A DNA stretch of 64,000 bases from Micromonospora sp. MW-13. GTDB lineage: Bacteria > Actinomycetota > Actinomycetes > Mycobacteriales > Micromonosporaceae. The notes beneath the pieces are model-generated. The model was not told the origin of the DNA, made no database searches, and worked only from the letters and a program-made list of their open reading frames with translations. This document shows positions 1 to 8,164 of the stretch, one piece after another; the stretch's first letter is position 1, and each line of letters opens with the position of its first letter. Both the position numbers and the translations under genes were made by a program. The DNA is taken from the NCBI RefSeq assembly GCF_003434305.1, contig NZ_QKKX01000050.1, positions 1-64,000 of the forward strand, given 5' to 3'.

Positions 1-1
1 G

Positions 2-445
2 GACAAGGGCAAGCTGATCCCGCACGGTGTGCGGGGCGAGCAGTCGCGTATCGCGCTTGACGGTGAGCAGACCGCCAACGTGAGGGCGATCGTCGCCGCG
101 ACGAAGAAGGCCGGCCTGGACGAGCGGGCCGCGGTCGTCTCGGTCGGTACCGCGTTGCAGGAGTCGAAGCTGGAGAACCTGGGTCACCTGGGCGACCGCA
201 ACGACCACGACTCGCTGGGTCTGTTCCAGCAGCGCCCGTCGTCCGGGTGGGGTTCGCCGGAGCAGATCACCGATCCGGAGCACTCGACCCTGGCGTTCCT
301 GCAGGGCCTGAAGCAGGTTGACGGGTGGCGGGACATGCCGCTGACCGAGGCCGCGCAGACGGTGCAGGTGTCCGCGTACCCCGACGCGTACGCCCAGTGG
401 GAGCAGCAGGCCGCCGACCTGGTCGCCGAACACTGGAACAGCTGA
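2..445 (+). CDS. Lysozyme-like-fold secreted/hypothetical protein, 5' end cut off by window
   Basis: The reading frame is already open at base 2, so only the C-terminal ~147 residues are present. The visible part contains a conserved block, ALQESKLENL followed by GLFQQRPSSGWG and a C-terminal QVSAYPDAYAQWEQQA. This is typical of actinobacterial proteins with a transglycosylase/lysozyme-like fold that are often mislabelled heavy-metal transporters. The Glu in ALQES would be the catalytic-type residue if the protein is a muramidase; this is inference. The missing N-terminus probably carries a signal or membrane segment. A strong hairpin follows the stop. Confidence 0.6.
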   Translation, partial: DKGKLIPHGVRGEQSRIALDGEQTANVRAIVAATKKAGLDERAAVVSVGTALQESKLENLGHLGDRNDHDSLGLFQQRPSSGWGSPEQITDPEHSTLAFLQGLKQVDGWRDMPLTEAAQTVQVSAYPDAYAQWEQQAADLVAEHWNS

Positions 446-468
446 CCCGTACCGCTGAAAAGGTCGCT

Positions 469-494
469 GGCCGGTCCCCCCCCGGGGACCGGCC
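469..494 (+). terminator. GC-rich hairpin after first gene
   Basis: A perfect 11-bp stem (469-479 with 484-494) closes a 4-nt C-rich loop 24 bases after the stop of the preceding gene. There is no T tract, as is usual in high-GC actinomycetes. Terminator role is inferred from position. Confidence 0.6.
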
Positions 495-538
495 GGCGGC
501 GTTCGCGCGGGCGGGGTCCGTCGGGTTTCACTGGACGG

Positions 539-853
539 GTGGACGAGTCGATCTGGAATTCGGTACGGGCGTCGCGGGGCTGGTTGGACGCCGCCAACGG
601 CACCGGGGACGCGGAGCTGACCTGCCGGATCCTCAAGCTGACCGAGGAGGCCGGCGAGGTCGCCGGGGCGTGGATCGGGGCGTTGGGTCAGAACCCGCGC
701 AAGGGGGTGACGCACAGCCGCGAGGACGTCGCGGCCGAGCTGGCCGACGTGGCGTTCACCGCCCTGGTGGCCATCGAGAGCCTCGGGCTCGACCCGCGGT
801 CGCTGCTGCACGCCTGCGCCGCCAAGGTTCGCGCCCGCACGGGCACCGCGTGA
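539..853 (+). CDS. MazG-like nucleotide pyrophosphohydrolase
   Basis: 104 residues starting at GTG. The region LTCRILKLTEEAGEVAGAWIG followed by SREDVAAELADVAFTALVAI is the all-alpha NTP pyrophosphatase (MazG/dUTPase-like) signature: the EEAGE helix and the ExxD helix (AAELADV) supply acidic metal ligands. Family members hydrolyse non-canonical or excess nucleoside triphosphates to monophosphates in the cytoplasm; the substrate here cannot be told. The length fits single-domain MazG-like proteins. It stands alone between a terminator hairpin and a 366-bp gap. Confidence 0.75.
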   Translation: MDESIWNSVRASRGWLDAANGTGDAELTCRILKLTEEAGEVAGAWIGALGQNPRKGVTHSREDVAAELADVAFTALVAIESLGLDPRSLLHACAAKVRARTGTA

Positions 854-1219
854 CCGACACCGGGCGCGGCGCACGGCGGTGACCCCCGGCGACGGCGGGG
901 GAGTGCGGTGGATCACCCGGGCCGGGTGGAACAGCCCGTGGGGTGGGTAGGTTGTAGCCAGTGTCGGTGTGCTCAGTGTCCCCGGGCCTCACCTGAATCG
1001 CCGTCGCGGAATACCGTCCGGCTGGAGCCGCGTCGCGCCACGCGCCGAGAGGCGACCTGCGCACCGACACCGAAACCGCCCCTGGCCCGCCGGCCGGGGG
1101 CGGTTTCGGCTCAGCGGCAAACCGTATGGTGGAAAGACTCGGCCCGGGGTCGCGACCCGCACCGGCCTGGCCTATGTTCAGGAGGTCAGCTTCCGCCGAC
1201 CGGGGAGGGGGTGTTCGGG
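854..1219. other. Leader/intergenic region before formate dehydrogenase with a 13-bp hairpin
   Basis: No gene is supported here. It contains a perfect 13-bp inverted repeat (1070-1082 with 1097-1109, 14-nt loop) about 110 bases upstream of the dehydrogenase start. It may end transcription from the left or act as a regulatory leader. A TATGTT hexamer at 1173-1178 is a possible -10 element but has no clear -35 partner. A purine-rich GGGAGGGGG stretch near 1202-1211 provides the ribosome binding site for the ATG at 1220. Confidence 0.45.
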
Positions 1220-4200
1220 ATGGGGCTGCGGACCTTCATCCAGGGCTGGCCGGTCTACCGGCAGCTCACCGGCACCGACCCGCTCGGCCGGGGCACAGCG
1301 GCCCAGTCGGCCCGCTCGGCGACGCTGACCGCGCGCACCGAGACCGCCGACAGCGTGGCCCGGTCGGTCTGCCCGTACTGTGCGGTCGGCTGCGGCCAGC
1401 GGGTCTTCGTCACCGACGGCCGGGTCACCCAGATCGAGGGGGACCCGGACAGCCCGATCTCCCGGGGCCGGCTCTGCCCGAAGGGCTCGGCCAGCAAGTC
1501 GCTGGTCACCAGCCCGCTGCGGCAGACCACGGTCCGTTACCGCCGGCCGTACGCGACCGAGTGGGAGGACCTGGACCTCGAAACCGCCGTCGACATGATC
1601 GCCGACCGGATCCTCGCCGCCCGCGAGGAGACCTGGGAGGACGTCGACGACGCCGGCCGGCCGCTCAACCGCACACTGGGCATCTCCAGCCTGGGCGGGG
1701 CGACGCTGGACAACGAGGAGAACTACCTCATCAAGAAGCTGTTCACGGCGATGGGGGCGCTCCAGATCGAGAACCAGGCCCGCATTTGACACTCCGCCAC
1801 CGTCCCCGGTCTGGGGACCAGCTTCGGTCGCGGCGGCGCGACGGACTTCCAGCAGGACCTCGTCAACGCTGACGTCATCGTCATCCAGGGCTCCAACATG
1901 GCGGAGGCCCACCCGGTGGGCTTCCAGTGGGTGATGGAGGCCAGGAAGCGCGGCGCCAAGGTCTTCCACGTCGACCCCCGGTTCACCCGGACCAGCGCGG
2001 TCGTCGACTCGTACCTGCCGATCCGGGCGGGCACCGACATCGCGCTGCTCGGCGGCGTGGTGCGGTACATCCTGGAGAACGAGCTGGACTTCCGGGAGTA
2101 CGTCCTGGCGTACACCAACGCGGCGACGATCGTCAGCGAGCAGTTCGTCGACACCGAGGACCTGGACGGCCTCTTCTCCGGCTACAACAGCGAGACCGGC
2201 TCGTACGACCAGACGAGCTGGCAGTACGAGGGCCAGGAGCGCAACTCCGGGGGTGACGACACCGGGAAGGAACGGGACACCGCGGCCGGCCTGGAGCACG
2301 AGTCGCACGGCGCGTCCGTGCGGGGACGGACCCGGCGGGACGAGACGTTGCAGCACCCGCGCTGCGTCTACCAGATCCTGCGGCGGCACTTCTCCCGGTA
2401 CACCCCGGAGATGGTGGAGCGGGTCTGCGGGATCCCGCAGGAGCGGTTCCTTGAGCTGGCCCGCGCCTGGACGGAGAACTCCGGCCGGGAGCGCACCGGC
2501 GCGCTGGTCTACTCGGTGGGCTGGACGCAGCACAGCGTCGGCGTGCAGTACATCCGCACTGGCGCGATCATCCAGACCCTGCTGGGCAACATGGGCCGGC
2601 CGGGTGGCGGGATCCTGGCGCTGCGCGGGCACGCCAGCATCCAGGGCTCGACCGACATCCCGACCCTGTTCAACCTGCTACCCGGCTACCTGCCGATGCC
2701 GCACCACGCCGACCACGAAACCTTCGACGACTGGGTGCGCAGCATCCGTCACCCCGGTCAGAAGGGCTTCTGGGGCCACTCCCGGGCGTTCGCGGCGAGC
2801 CTGCTCAAGGCGTACTGGGGCGACGCCGCGACGCCGGACAACGACTTCGGCTACGGGTACCTGCCCCGGATGACCGGCGACCACGGCACGTACCAGCAGG
2901 TGCTGAACATGATCGACGGGAAGGTGAAGGGGTACTTCCTGCTCGGCCAGAACCCGGCGGTCGGCTCCGCGCACGGCAAGGCACAGCGGCTCGGCATGGC
3001 CAACCTCGACTGGCTGGTCGTCCGGGACCTGTTCCTCATCGAGAGCGCCACCTTCTGGAAGAACAGCCCGGAGGTGGACACCGGGGAGATCGTGCCGCAG
3101 GAGTGCCGTACCGAGGTGTTCTTCCTGCCCGCCGCGTCACACGTGGAGAAGGAGGGCACCTTCACCCAGACCCAGCGGCTGCTCCAGTGGCGGGAGAAGG
3201 CCGTCGACCCGCCGGGCGACGCCCGCTCCGAACTGTGGTTCTTCTACCACCTGGGCCGTAAGCTGCGGGAGAAGCTGGCCGGCTCCCCCCACCGGCGCGA
3301 CCGGGCGCTGCTCGACCTGGCCTGGGACTACCCGACCCACGGTGACCTGGCCGAGCCCAGCGCCGAGGCGGTGCTGCGTGAGATCAACGGCTACGACACG
3401 GCCTCCGGCCGGCCGCTGTCCGCGTTCACCGAGGCGCGCGACGACGGCTCCACCGCGATCGGCTGCTGGATCTACACCGGCGTGTACGCCGACGGCGTCA
3501 ACCAGGCCGCCCGGCGCAAGTCCCGGCACGAGCAGGACTGGGTGGCCGCCGAGTGGGGCTGGGCGTGGCCGGCGAACCGCCGCACCCTGTACAACCGCGC
3601 CTCCGCCGACCCGCAGGGCCGGCCGTGGAGCGAACGCAAGCGCTACGTCTGGTGGGACCCGGAGAAGGCGGAGTGGACCGGCTACGACGTGCCGGACTTC
3701 GAGAGGACCAAGCCGCCGACGTACCGTCCGCCGGAGGACGCCTCCGGGCCGGACGGGATCGCCGGCGACGACCCGTTCGTCATGCAGAGCGACGGCAAGG
3801 CCTGGCTGTACGCGCCGAGCGGGGTGCTCGACGGCCCGCTGCCGACGCACTACGAGCCGGCCGAGTCCCCGATGCGCAACCCGATGTACGGCCAGCAGGC
3901 CAACCCGGCCCGCAAGGTCTACGAGCACCCGGTGAACTTGATGAACCCGAGCCCGCCGGAGGCGCACAGCGACGTCTTCCCGTACGTGTTCACGGTCAGC
4001 CGGCTCACCGAGCACCACACGGCCGGCGGGATGAGCCGCACCGTGCGGCCCCTGGCGGAGTTGCAGCCGGAGATGTTCGTGGAGGTGTCCCCGGAGTTGG
4101 CCGCCGAGGCCGGGCTGGCCCACCTGGGCTGGGCGCACCTGGTCACCGGCCGGTCGGTGATCGAGGCGAAGGTGCTGGTCACCGACCGACTCACCCCGCT

Positions 4201-4534
4201 GCGGGTGGACGGGCGGATCATCCACCAGCTCTGGCTGCCGTACCATTTCGGCACCGAGGGGCTGGTCACCGGCGACTCGGCCAACGACCTGTTCGGCATC
4301 ACCCTGGACCCGAACGTGCTGATCCAGGAGAGCAAGGTCGGCACCTGCCACGTGCGGCCCGGCCGGCGGCCCACCGGGCCGGCCCTGCTCGACCTGGTCG
4401 CCGACTACCGGCGGCGGGCCGGGATGAGCCTGGACCGGAGGACCCCGGTGGCCACCACCGACGCGGCGGGCGGCGGCACCGACGAGCGCTCGCCGGAGGC
4501 GTCGCCGGTCGAGAAGAGGGGCGAGGATGCCTGA
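1220..4534 (+). CDS. fdhG: Selenocysteine-containing formate dehydrogenase, catalytic (alpha) subunit; UGA at 1787-1789 read as Sec
   Basis: Oxidises formate to CO2 at a molybdenum/tungsten bis-MGD centre. The frame runs from ATG 1220 to TGA 4534 (1,104 residues) with one internal UGA at codon 190. The residues around it, NQARI-U-HSATV, match the active-site segment of FdnG/FdhF, where Sec ligates the metal and the next His is catalytic. N-terminal [4Fe-4S] ligands are C51, C54, C58 and C86. The C-terminal ~120 residues (GMSRTVRPLAELQPEMFVEV onward) form the MGD-binding domain. No twin-arginine signal is visible, unlike E. coli FdnG. The stop overlaps the next gene by 8 nt. A SECIS hairpin begins 12 nt after the UGA. 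Conventional annotation would split this gene in two. Confidence 0.95.
1787..1818 (+). promoter_or_regulatory. Sec UGA codon and bacterial SECIS hairpin in the fdh alpha reading frame
   Basis: UGA at 1787-1789 is followed by a perfect 6-bp stem (1802-1807 with 1813-1818) closing the pentaloop GGUCU. E. coli fdhF/fdnG SECIS elements present the same GGUCU loop to the SelB winged-helix domain at a similar distance from the UGA. The hairpin is translated as part of the protein. A selB gene lies 6.3 kb downstream on the same strand. Confidence 0.9.
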
Positions 4535-5570
4535 CGCCAACAGCCTCTACGGGCCGCTGGACCCGGCCCCGGACGCCGGCTGGACCGACGCCCGCGCCCG
4601 GATGGGCTTCTTCACCGACACCAGCGTCTGCATCGGCTGCAAGGCCTGCGAGGTGGCCTGCAAGGAGTGGAACGACGTGCCGGGCTCCGGGCTGGACCTG
4701 CTCGGCATGTCGTACGACAACACCGGCGCGCTGACCGCGAACTCGTGGCGGCACGTGGCGTTCGTCGAGCAGCCCCGCCCGGCCGGGCACCGCACCCCGC
4801 CGTTCGCCGGGCTCCCCACCGCCGCGACGGTCAGCGCCGCGTCGGCGGCGGTGGCCGCCGGGACGGCCGACGACACCGGCACGGACCCCGGGCTCCCGCC
4901 GGGCGACCCGGTCGCCGCCGCCCGGATGGCCGCCGGCCCGGAGTTCCTCGGCATGCCGGGCGCCCAGCCACCCGGCCGGGCCACCGGGCCCGCCGAGCGC
5001 ACCGACTTCCGCTGGCTGATGATGTCGGACGTGTGCAAGCACTGCACCCACGCCGCCTGCCTGGACGTCTGCCCCACCGGCTCGCTGTTCCGCACCGAGT
5101 TCGGCACGGTCGTGGTGCAGGAGGACATCTGCAACGGCTGCGGCTACTGCATCTCCGCCTGCCCGTACGGGGTGATCGACCAGCGTCGGGGCGACGGCCG
5201 GGCGTGGAAGTGCACGCTGTGCTACGACCGGCTCGGCGCCGGGCAGACCCCGGCCTGCGCGCAGGCCTGCCCCACCGAGTCCATTCAGTACGGCCCGCTC
5301 GACGAACTGCGGGAGCGGGCCGCCGAGCGGGTGGCCACCCTGCACGAGCGGGGGGTGCCGGAGGCCCAGCTCTACGGCCACGACCCCGCCGACGGCGTCG
5401 GCGGCGACGGCGCGTTCTTCCTGCTCCTCGACTCACCCGAGGTGTACGGGCTGCCCCCGGACCCGGTGGTCACCACCCGGGACCTGCCCGCGATGTGGAA
5501 GCGCGCCGGGCTGGCCGCCCTGGCCATGGCGGCGGCGGCCGTCGCCGCGTTCGTCGGAGGTTCCTCGTGA
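4527..5570 (+). CDS. fdhB: Formate dehydrogenase iron-sulfur (beta) subunit
   Basis: 347 residues; transfers electrons from the alpha subunit to the membrane subunit. Four ferredoxin-type cysteine quartets are visible: C35/C38/C41/C45, C170/C173/C178/C182, C202/C205/C208/C212 and C229/C232/C244/C248, the FdnH/HybA layout. A hydrophobic C-terminal helix (about 325-343) resembles the single anchor helix of FdnH. Residues ~82-158 are an Ala/Pro/Gly-rich insertion between the first and second quartets, longer than in E. coli FdnH. Its ATG lies inside the end of the alpha gene, and its stop overlaps the next gene's GTG by 4 nt, so the three are translationally coupled. Confidence 0.9.
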   Translation: MPDANSLYGPLDPAPDAGWTDARARMGFFTDTSVCIGCKACEVACKEWNDVPGSGLDLLGMSYDNTGALTANSWRHVAFVEQPRPAGHRTPPFAGLPTAATVSAASAAVAAGTADDTGTDPGLPPGDPVAAARMAAGPEFLGMPGAQPPGRATGPAERTDFRWLMMSDVCKHCTHAACLDVCPTGSLFRTEFGTVVVQEDICNGCGYCISACPYGVIDQRRGDGRAWKCTLCYDRLGAGQTPACAQACPTESIQYGPLDELRERAAERVATLHERGVPEAQLYGHDPADGVGGDGAFFLLLDSPEVYGLPPDPVVTTRDLPAMWKRAGLAALAMAAAAVAAFVGGSS

Positions 5571-6676
5571 GTCCGCACCGTCCCCCGGTGGGCGACCGGT
5601 TCCGCCGCTTCCTGGGGCGCCTCGACGCCGCCGGCCCGACCGGCGACGTCCCCACCGGCCCCGGGGGCGGGCCCCGCGCCGGCCGGCGCGGGGGTGGCCG
5701 GCGCGGCGGCGGGGAGCAGCTCAACGTCCCGCCGGCCGAGTTCACCTCCTACTACGGCCGGCCGGTGCTCAAACCGCCGGTGTGGAAGTGGGACATCGCG
5801 GCGTACCTGTTCACCGGCGGGCTGGCCGCGGGGTCGTCGTTGCTGGCCGCCGGGGGGCAGCTCACCGGCCGGCCGGCGCTGCGCCGCGCCGGCCGGGTCA
5901 CCGCGCTGGCCGCCGTGAGCGCCAGCGCGTACTTCCTCGTCAACGACCTGGGCCGGCCGGACCGGTTCCACCACATGCTGCGGGTGGCGAAGCTGACCTC
6001 CCCGATGTCGGTGGGCACCTGGATCCTCACCGCGTTCGGCCCCGCCGCCGGGGTCGCCGCCGTCGCCGAGGCCGCGCCGTGGCTGCCCGAGCGGGGGGTG
6101 CTCGGGCTGGGCCGCCGGCTGCTGCCCCCGGTCGGGCAGGCCGCGGGGCTGGTCGCCGCCGCGACCGCGCCGGCCCTGGCCACGTACACCGGGGTGCTGC
6201 TGGCCGGCACGGCCGTGCCGTCGTGGCACGAGGCGTACCCGGAACTGCCGATCATCTTCGCGGGCAGCGCCCTGGCCAGCGGCGCCGGCGTGGGCCTGCT
6301 CGCCGCGCCCGGCGACCAGGCCGGCCCGGCCCGGCGGATGGCGGTGGCCGGCGCGGCCCTGGAGCTGTGGGGCTCGCACCGGGTGGAGAACCGGCTCGGC
6401 CTGCTCAGCGAGCCCTACCGCACCGGCACCCCCGGGCGGCTGCTGCGCGCCGGCCGGGCGTTGACCGCCGCCGGGGTCGCCGGGGCGCTCGTCGGCCGGC
6501 GCAGCCGCGTGCTGTCCGGGCTCTCCGGCGTCGCCCTGCTCGCCGCGTCGGTGGCCACCCGGTTCGGGATCTTCCACGGCGGCGTCGCCTCCGCCCGCGA
6601 CCCGAAATACACGGTCGTCCCGCAGCGCGAACGGATCCGCCGCCGCGAGGCGGAACGCCCCGCCGTCGAGGGCTGA
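5567..6676 (+). CDS. nrfD: NrfD/PsrC-type membrane subunit of formate dehydrogenase
   Basis: 369 residues beginning at the GTG that overlaps the beta-subunit stop. After a ~60-residue Gly/Arg-rich cytoplasmic head, the protein has about eight hydrophobic helices. Residues such as YYGRPVLKPPVWKWDI, LVNDLGRPDRFHHMLRV and SPMSVGTWIL are typical of NrfD/PsrC quinone-reactive subunits. It replaces the cytochrome b FdnI of E. coli; NrfD subunits pass electrons to menaquinone. No haem ligands are needed in this family. It ends 68 bp before the selC tRNA. Confidence 0.85.
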   Translation: MSPHRPPVGDRFRRFLGRLDAAGPTGDVPTGPGGGPRAGRRGGGRRGGGEQLNVPPAEFTSYYGRPVLKPPVWKWDIAAYLFTGGLAAGSSLLAAGGQLTGRPALRRAGRVTALAAVSASAYFLVNDLGRPDRFHHMLRVAKLTSPMSVGTWILTAFGPAAGVAAVAEAAPWLPERGVLGLGRRLLPPVGQAAGLVAAATAPALATYTGVLLAGTAVPSWHEAYPELPIIFAGSALASGAGVGLLAAPGDQAGPARRMAVAGAALELWGSHRVENRLGLLSEPYRTGTPGRLLRAGRALTAAGVAGALVGRRSRVLSGLSGVALLAASVATRFGIFHGGVASARDPKYTVVPQRERIRRREAERPAVEG

Positions 6677-6744
6677 TCCCCCTCCCGGCGGACGCTGAGG
6701 CCCTTCCTGCGCGGCCGGGCGGGCGCTGTGATCAAATGGCCGGT

Positions 6745-6840
6745 GGAGGCGTTCAGGCGGCTGGTGCCCCTCCCGGTCTTCAAAACCGGTGTGGTCCGGT
6801 ACCCGGGCCAGGCGGGTTCGATTCCCGTCCGTCTCCGCCA
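6745..6840 (+). tRNA. selC: tRNA-Sec (anticodon UCA)
   Basis: 96 nt including an encoded 3' CCA. The acceptor strand GGAGGCG (6745-6751) pairs with CGTCTCC before GCCA. The anticodon arm CCGGT/ACCGG (6773-6777 and 6785-6789) closes the loop CTTCAAA with anticodon TCA at 6780-6782, which reads UGA. A long variable arm and a TTCGATT T-loop are present. The size and long variable arm match bacterial tRNA-Sec. It lies between the formate dehydrogenase operon and selA. Confidence 0.95.
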
Positions 6841-6864
6841 GGCAGACCCATTGGAGAGGACGCG

Positions 6865-8163
6865 ATGCGCGACGCCGACCCACGGCGGCGGGTGCCGCGC
6901 ACCGACCTGCTGCTGGCCGACCCGCGGCTCGCCGCCGCCGTCGCCACGCTCGGCCGCGGCCGGGTCAAGGCCGCGATCGTCGCCGCCCAGGACCGCGCCC
7001 GCCGCGGCGAGATCACCCCCGAGCGGGTACGCGACGCCGCGCTCGCCGCCCTGCCCGCGCCCGACCCCCGGGTGGTGCTCAACGCCACCGGCGTCGTGCT
7101 GCACACCAACCTCGGCCGGGCGGCGCTCTGCCCCGCCGCCGTGGACGCCCTGGTGGCCGCCGCCGGGCACACCGACGTGGAACTGGACCTGGCCACCGGC
7201 CGGCGGGCCCGGCGCGGCCGGGACGCCCTCGCCGCGCTCGCCGCCGCCGTACCCGACGCGGCTGCCGTGCACGTGGTCAACAACGGCGCCGCCGCCCTGG
7301 TCCTCGCCGCCACGGCCCTCGCCGCCGGCCGGGAGATCGTGGTCAGCCGGGGCGAGCTGGTGGAGATCGGCGACGGGTTCCGCCTGCCGGACCTGCTGGC
7401 CAGCACCGGTGCCCGGCTGCGCGAGGTGGGCACCACCAACCGCACCAACCTGGCCGACTACGCCGCCGCGGTCGGGCCCGACACCGGCTTCGTGCTCAAG
7501 GTCCACCCGTCGAACTTCGTGGTCACCGGGTTCACCCGCGCCGTCGGCGTCGACCGGCTGGCCACCCTCGGCGTGCCGGTGGTCGCCGACATCGGCTCCG
7601 GGCTGCTGACCGCCGACCCTTTGCTGCCCGCCGAGCCGGACGCGGCCAGCACCCTGCGGGCCGGCGCCCACCTGGTCACCGCCAGCGGCGACAAGCTGCT
7701 CGGCGGCCCCCAGGCCGGGTTGCTGCTCGGCGACGCCGACCTGGTCGAGCGGCTGCGCCGGCACCCGCTCGCCCGCGCCCTGCGGGTCGACAAGCTGACC
7801 CTGGCCGCCCTCGCGGCCACCCTGCACACCCCGGACACCCCCACCCGGGACGCGCTGCACGCCGACCCGGCAGCCCTGCGGCAGCGCACCGAGCGGCTGC
7901 GCGACCTGCTGGCCGCCGACGGCTGCAAGGCCGAGGTGGTGCCCGCCGTCGCCGTGGTCGGCGGCGGCGGTGCCCCGGGCGTCGAACTGGACTCGTGGGC
8001 CCTGGCGCTGCCCGAGCGGTACGCGCAGCCGCTGCGCGCCGGAGCGCCCCCGGTGCTCGGCCGGGTGGCCCAGGGGCGGCTGCTGCTGGACCTGCGCTGC
8101 GTCCCCGCCGCCGCCGACGACGCGCTGCGCGCGGCCGTCCTGACCGTGCCCGCGGGCGGCTGA
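6865..8163 (+). CDS. selA: L-seryl-tRNA(Sec) selenium transferase
   Basis: 432 residues; converts Ser-tRNA(Sec) to Sec-tRNA(Sec) using selenophosphate and PLP. The SelA signatures are clear: NATGVVLHTNLGRA near residues 73-87, GELVEIGDGFR near 164-173, and the PLP lysine K277 in SGDKLLGGPQAG. ATG 6865 follows GGAGAGGA by a few bases and is 24 nt after selC. The stop is one base before the selB start, so the two are a coupled pair. Length is close to the usual ~460 residues. Confidence 0.95.
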   Translation: MRDADPRRRVPRTDLLLADPRLAAAVATLGRGRVKAAIVAAQDRARRGEITPERVRDAALAALPAPDPRVVLNATGVVLHTNLGRAALCPAAVDALVAAAGHTDVELDLATGRRARRGRDALAALAAAVPDAAAVHVVNNGAAALVLAATALAAGREIVVSRGELVEIGDGFRLPDLLASTGARLREVGTTNRTNLADYAAAVGPDTGFVLKVHPSNFVVTGFTRAVGVDRLATLGVPVVADIGSGLLTADPLLPAEPDAASTLRAGAHLVTASGDKLLGGPQAGLLLGDADLVERLRRHPLARALRVDKLTLAALAATLHTPDTPTRDALHADPAALRQRTERLRDLLAADGCKAEVVPAVAVVGGGGAPGVELDSWALALPERYAQPLRAGAPPVLGRVAQGRLLLDLRCVPAAADDALRAAVLTVPAGG

Positions 8164-8164
8164 C

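Noticed and set aside
1787..1789. UGA as a true stop splitting the dehydrogenase into two genes
   Set aside because: The flanking residues fit the Sec site exactly, a SECIS hairpin follows, and selC-selA-selB are adjacent.
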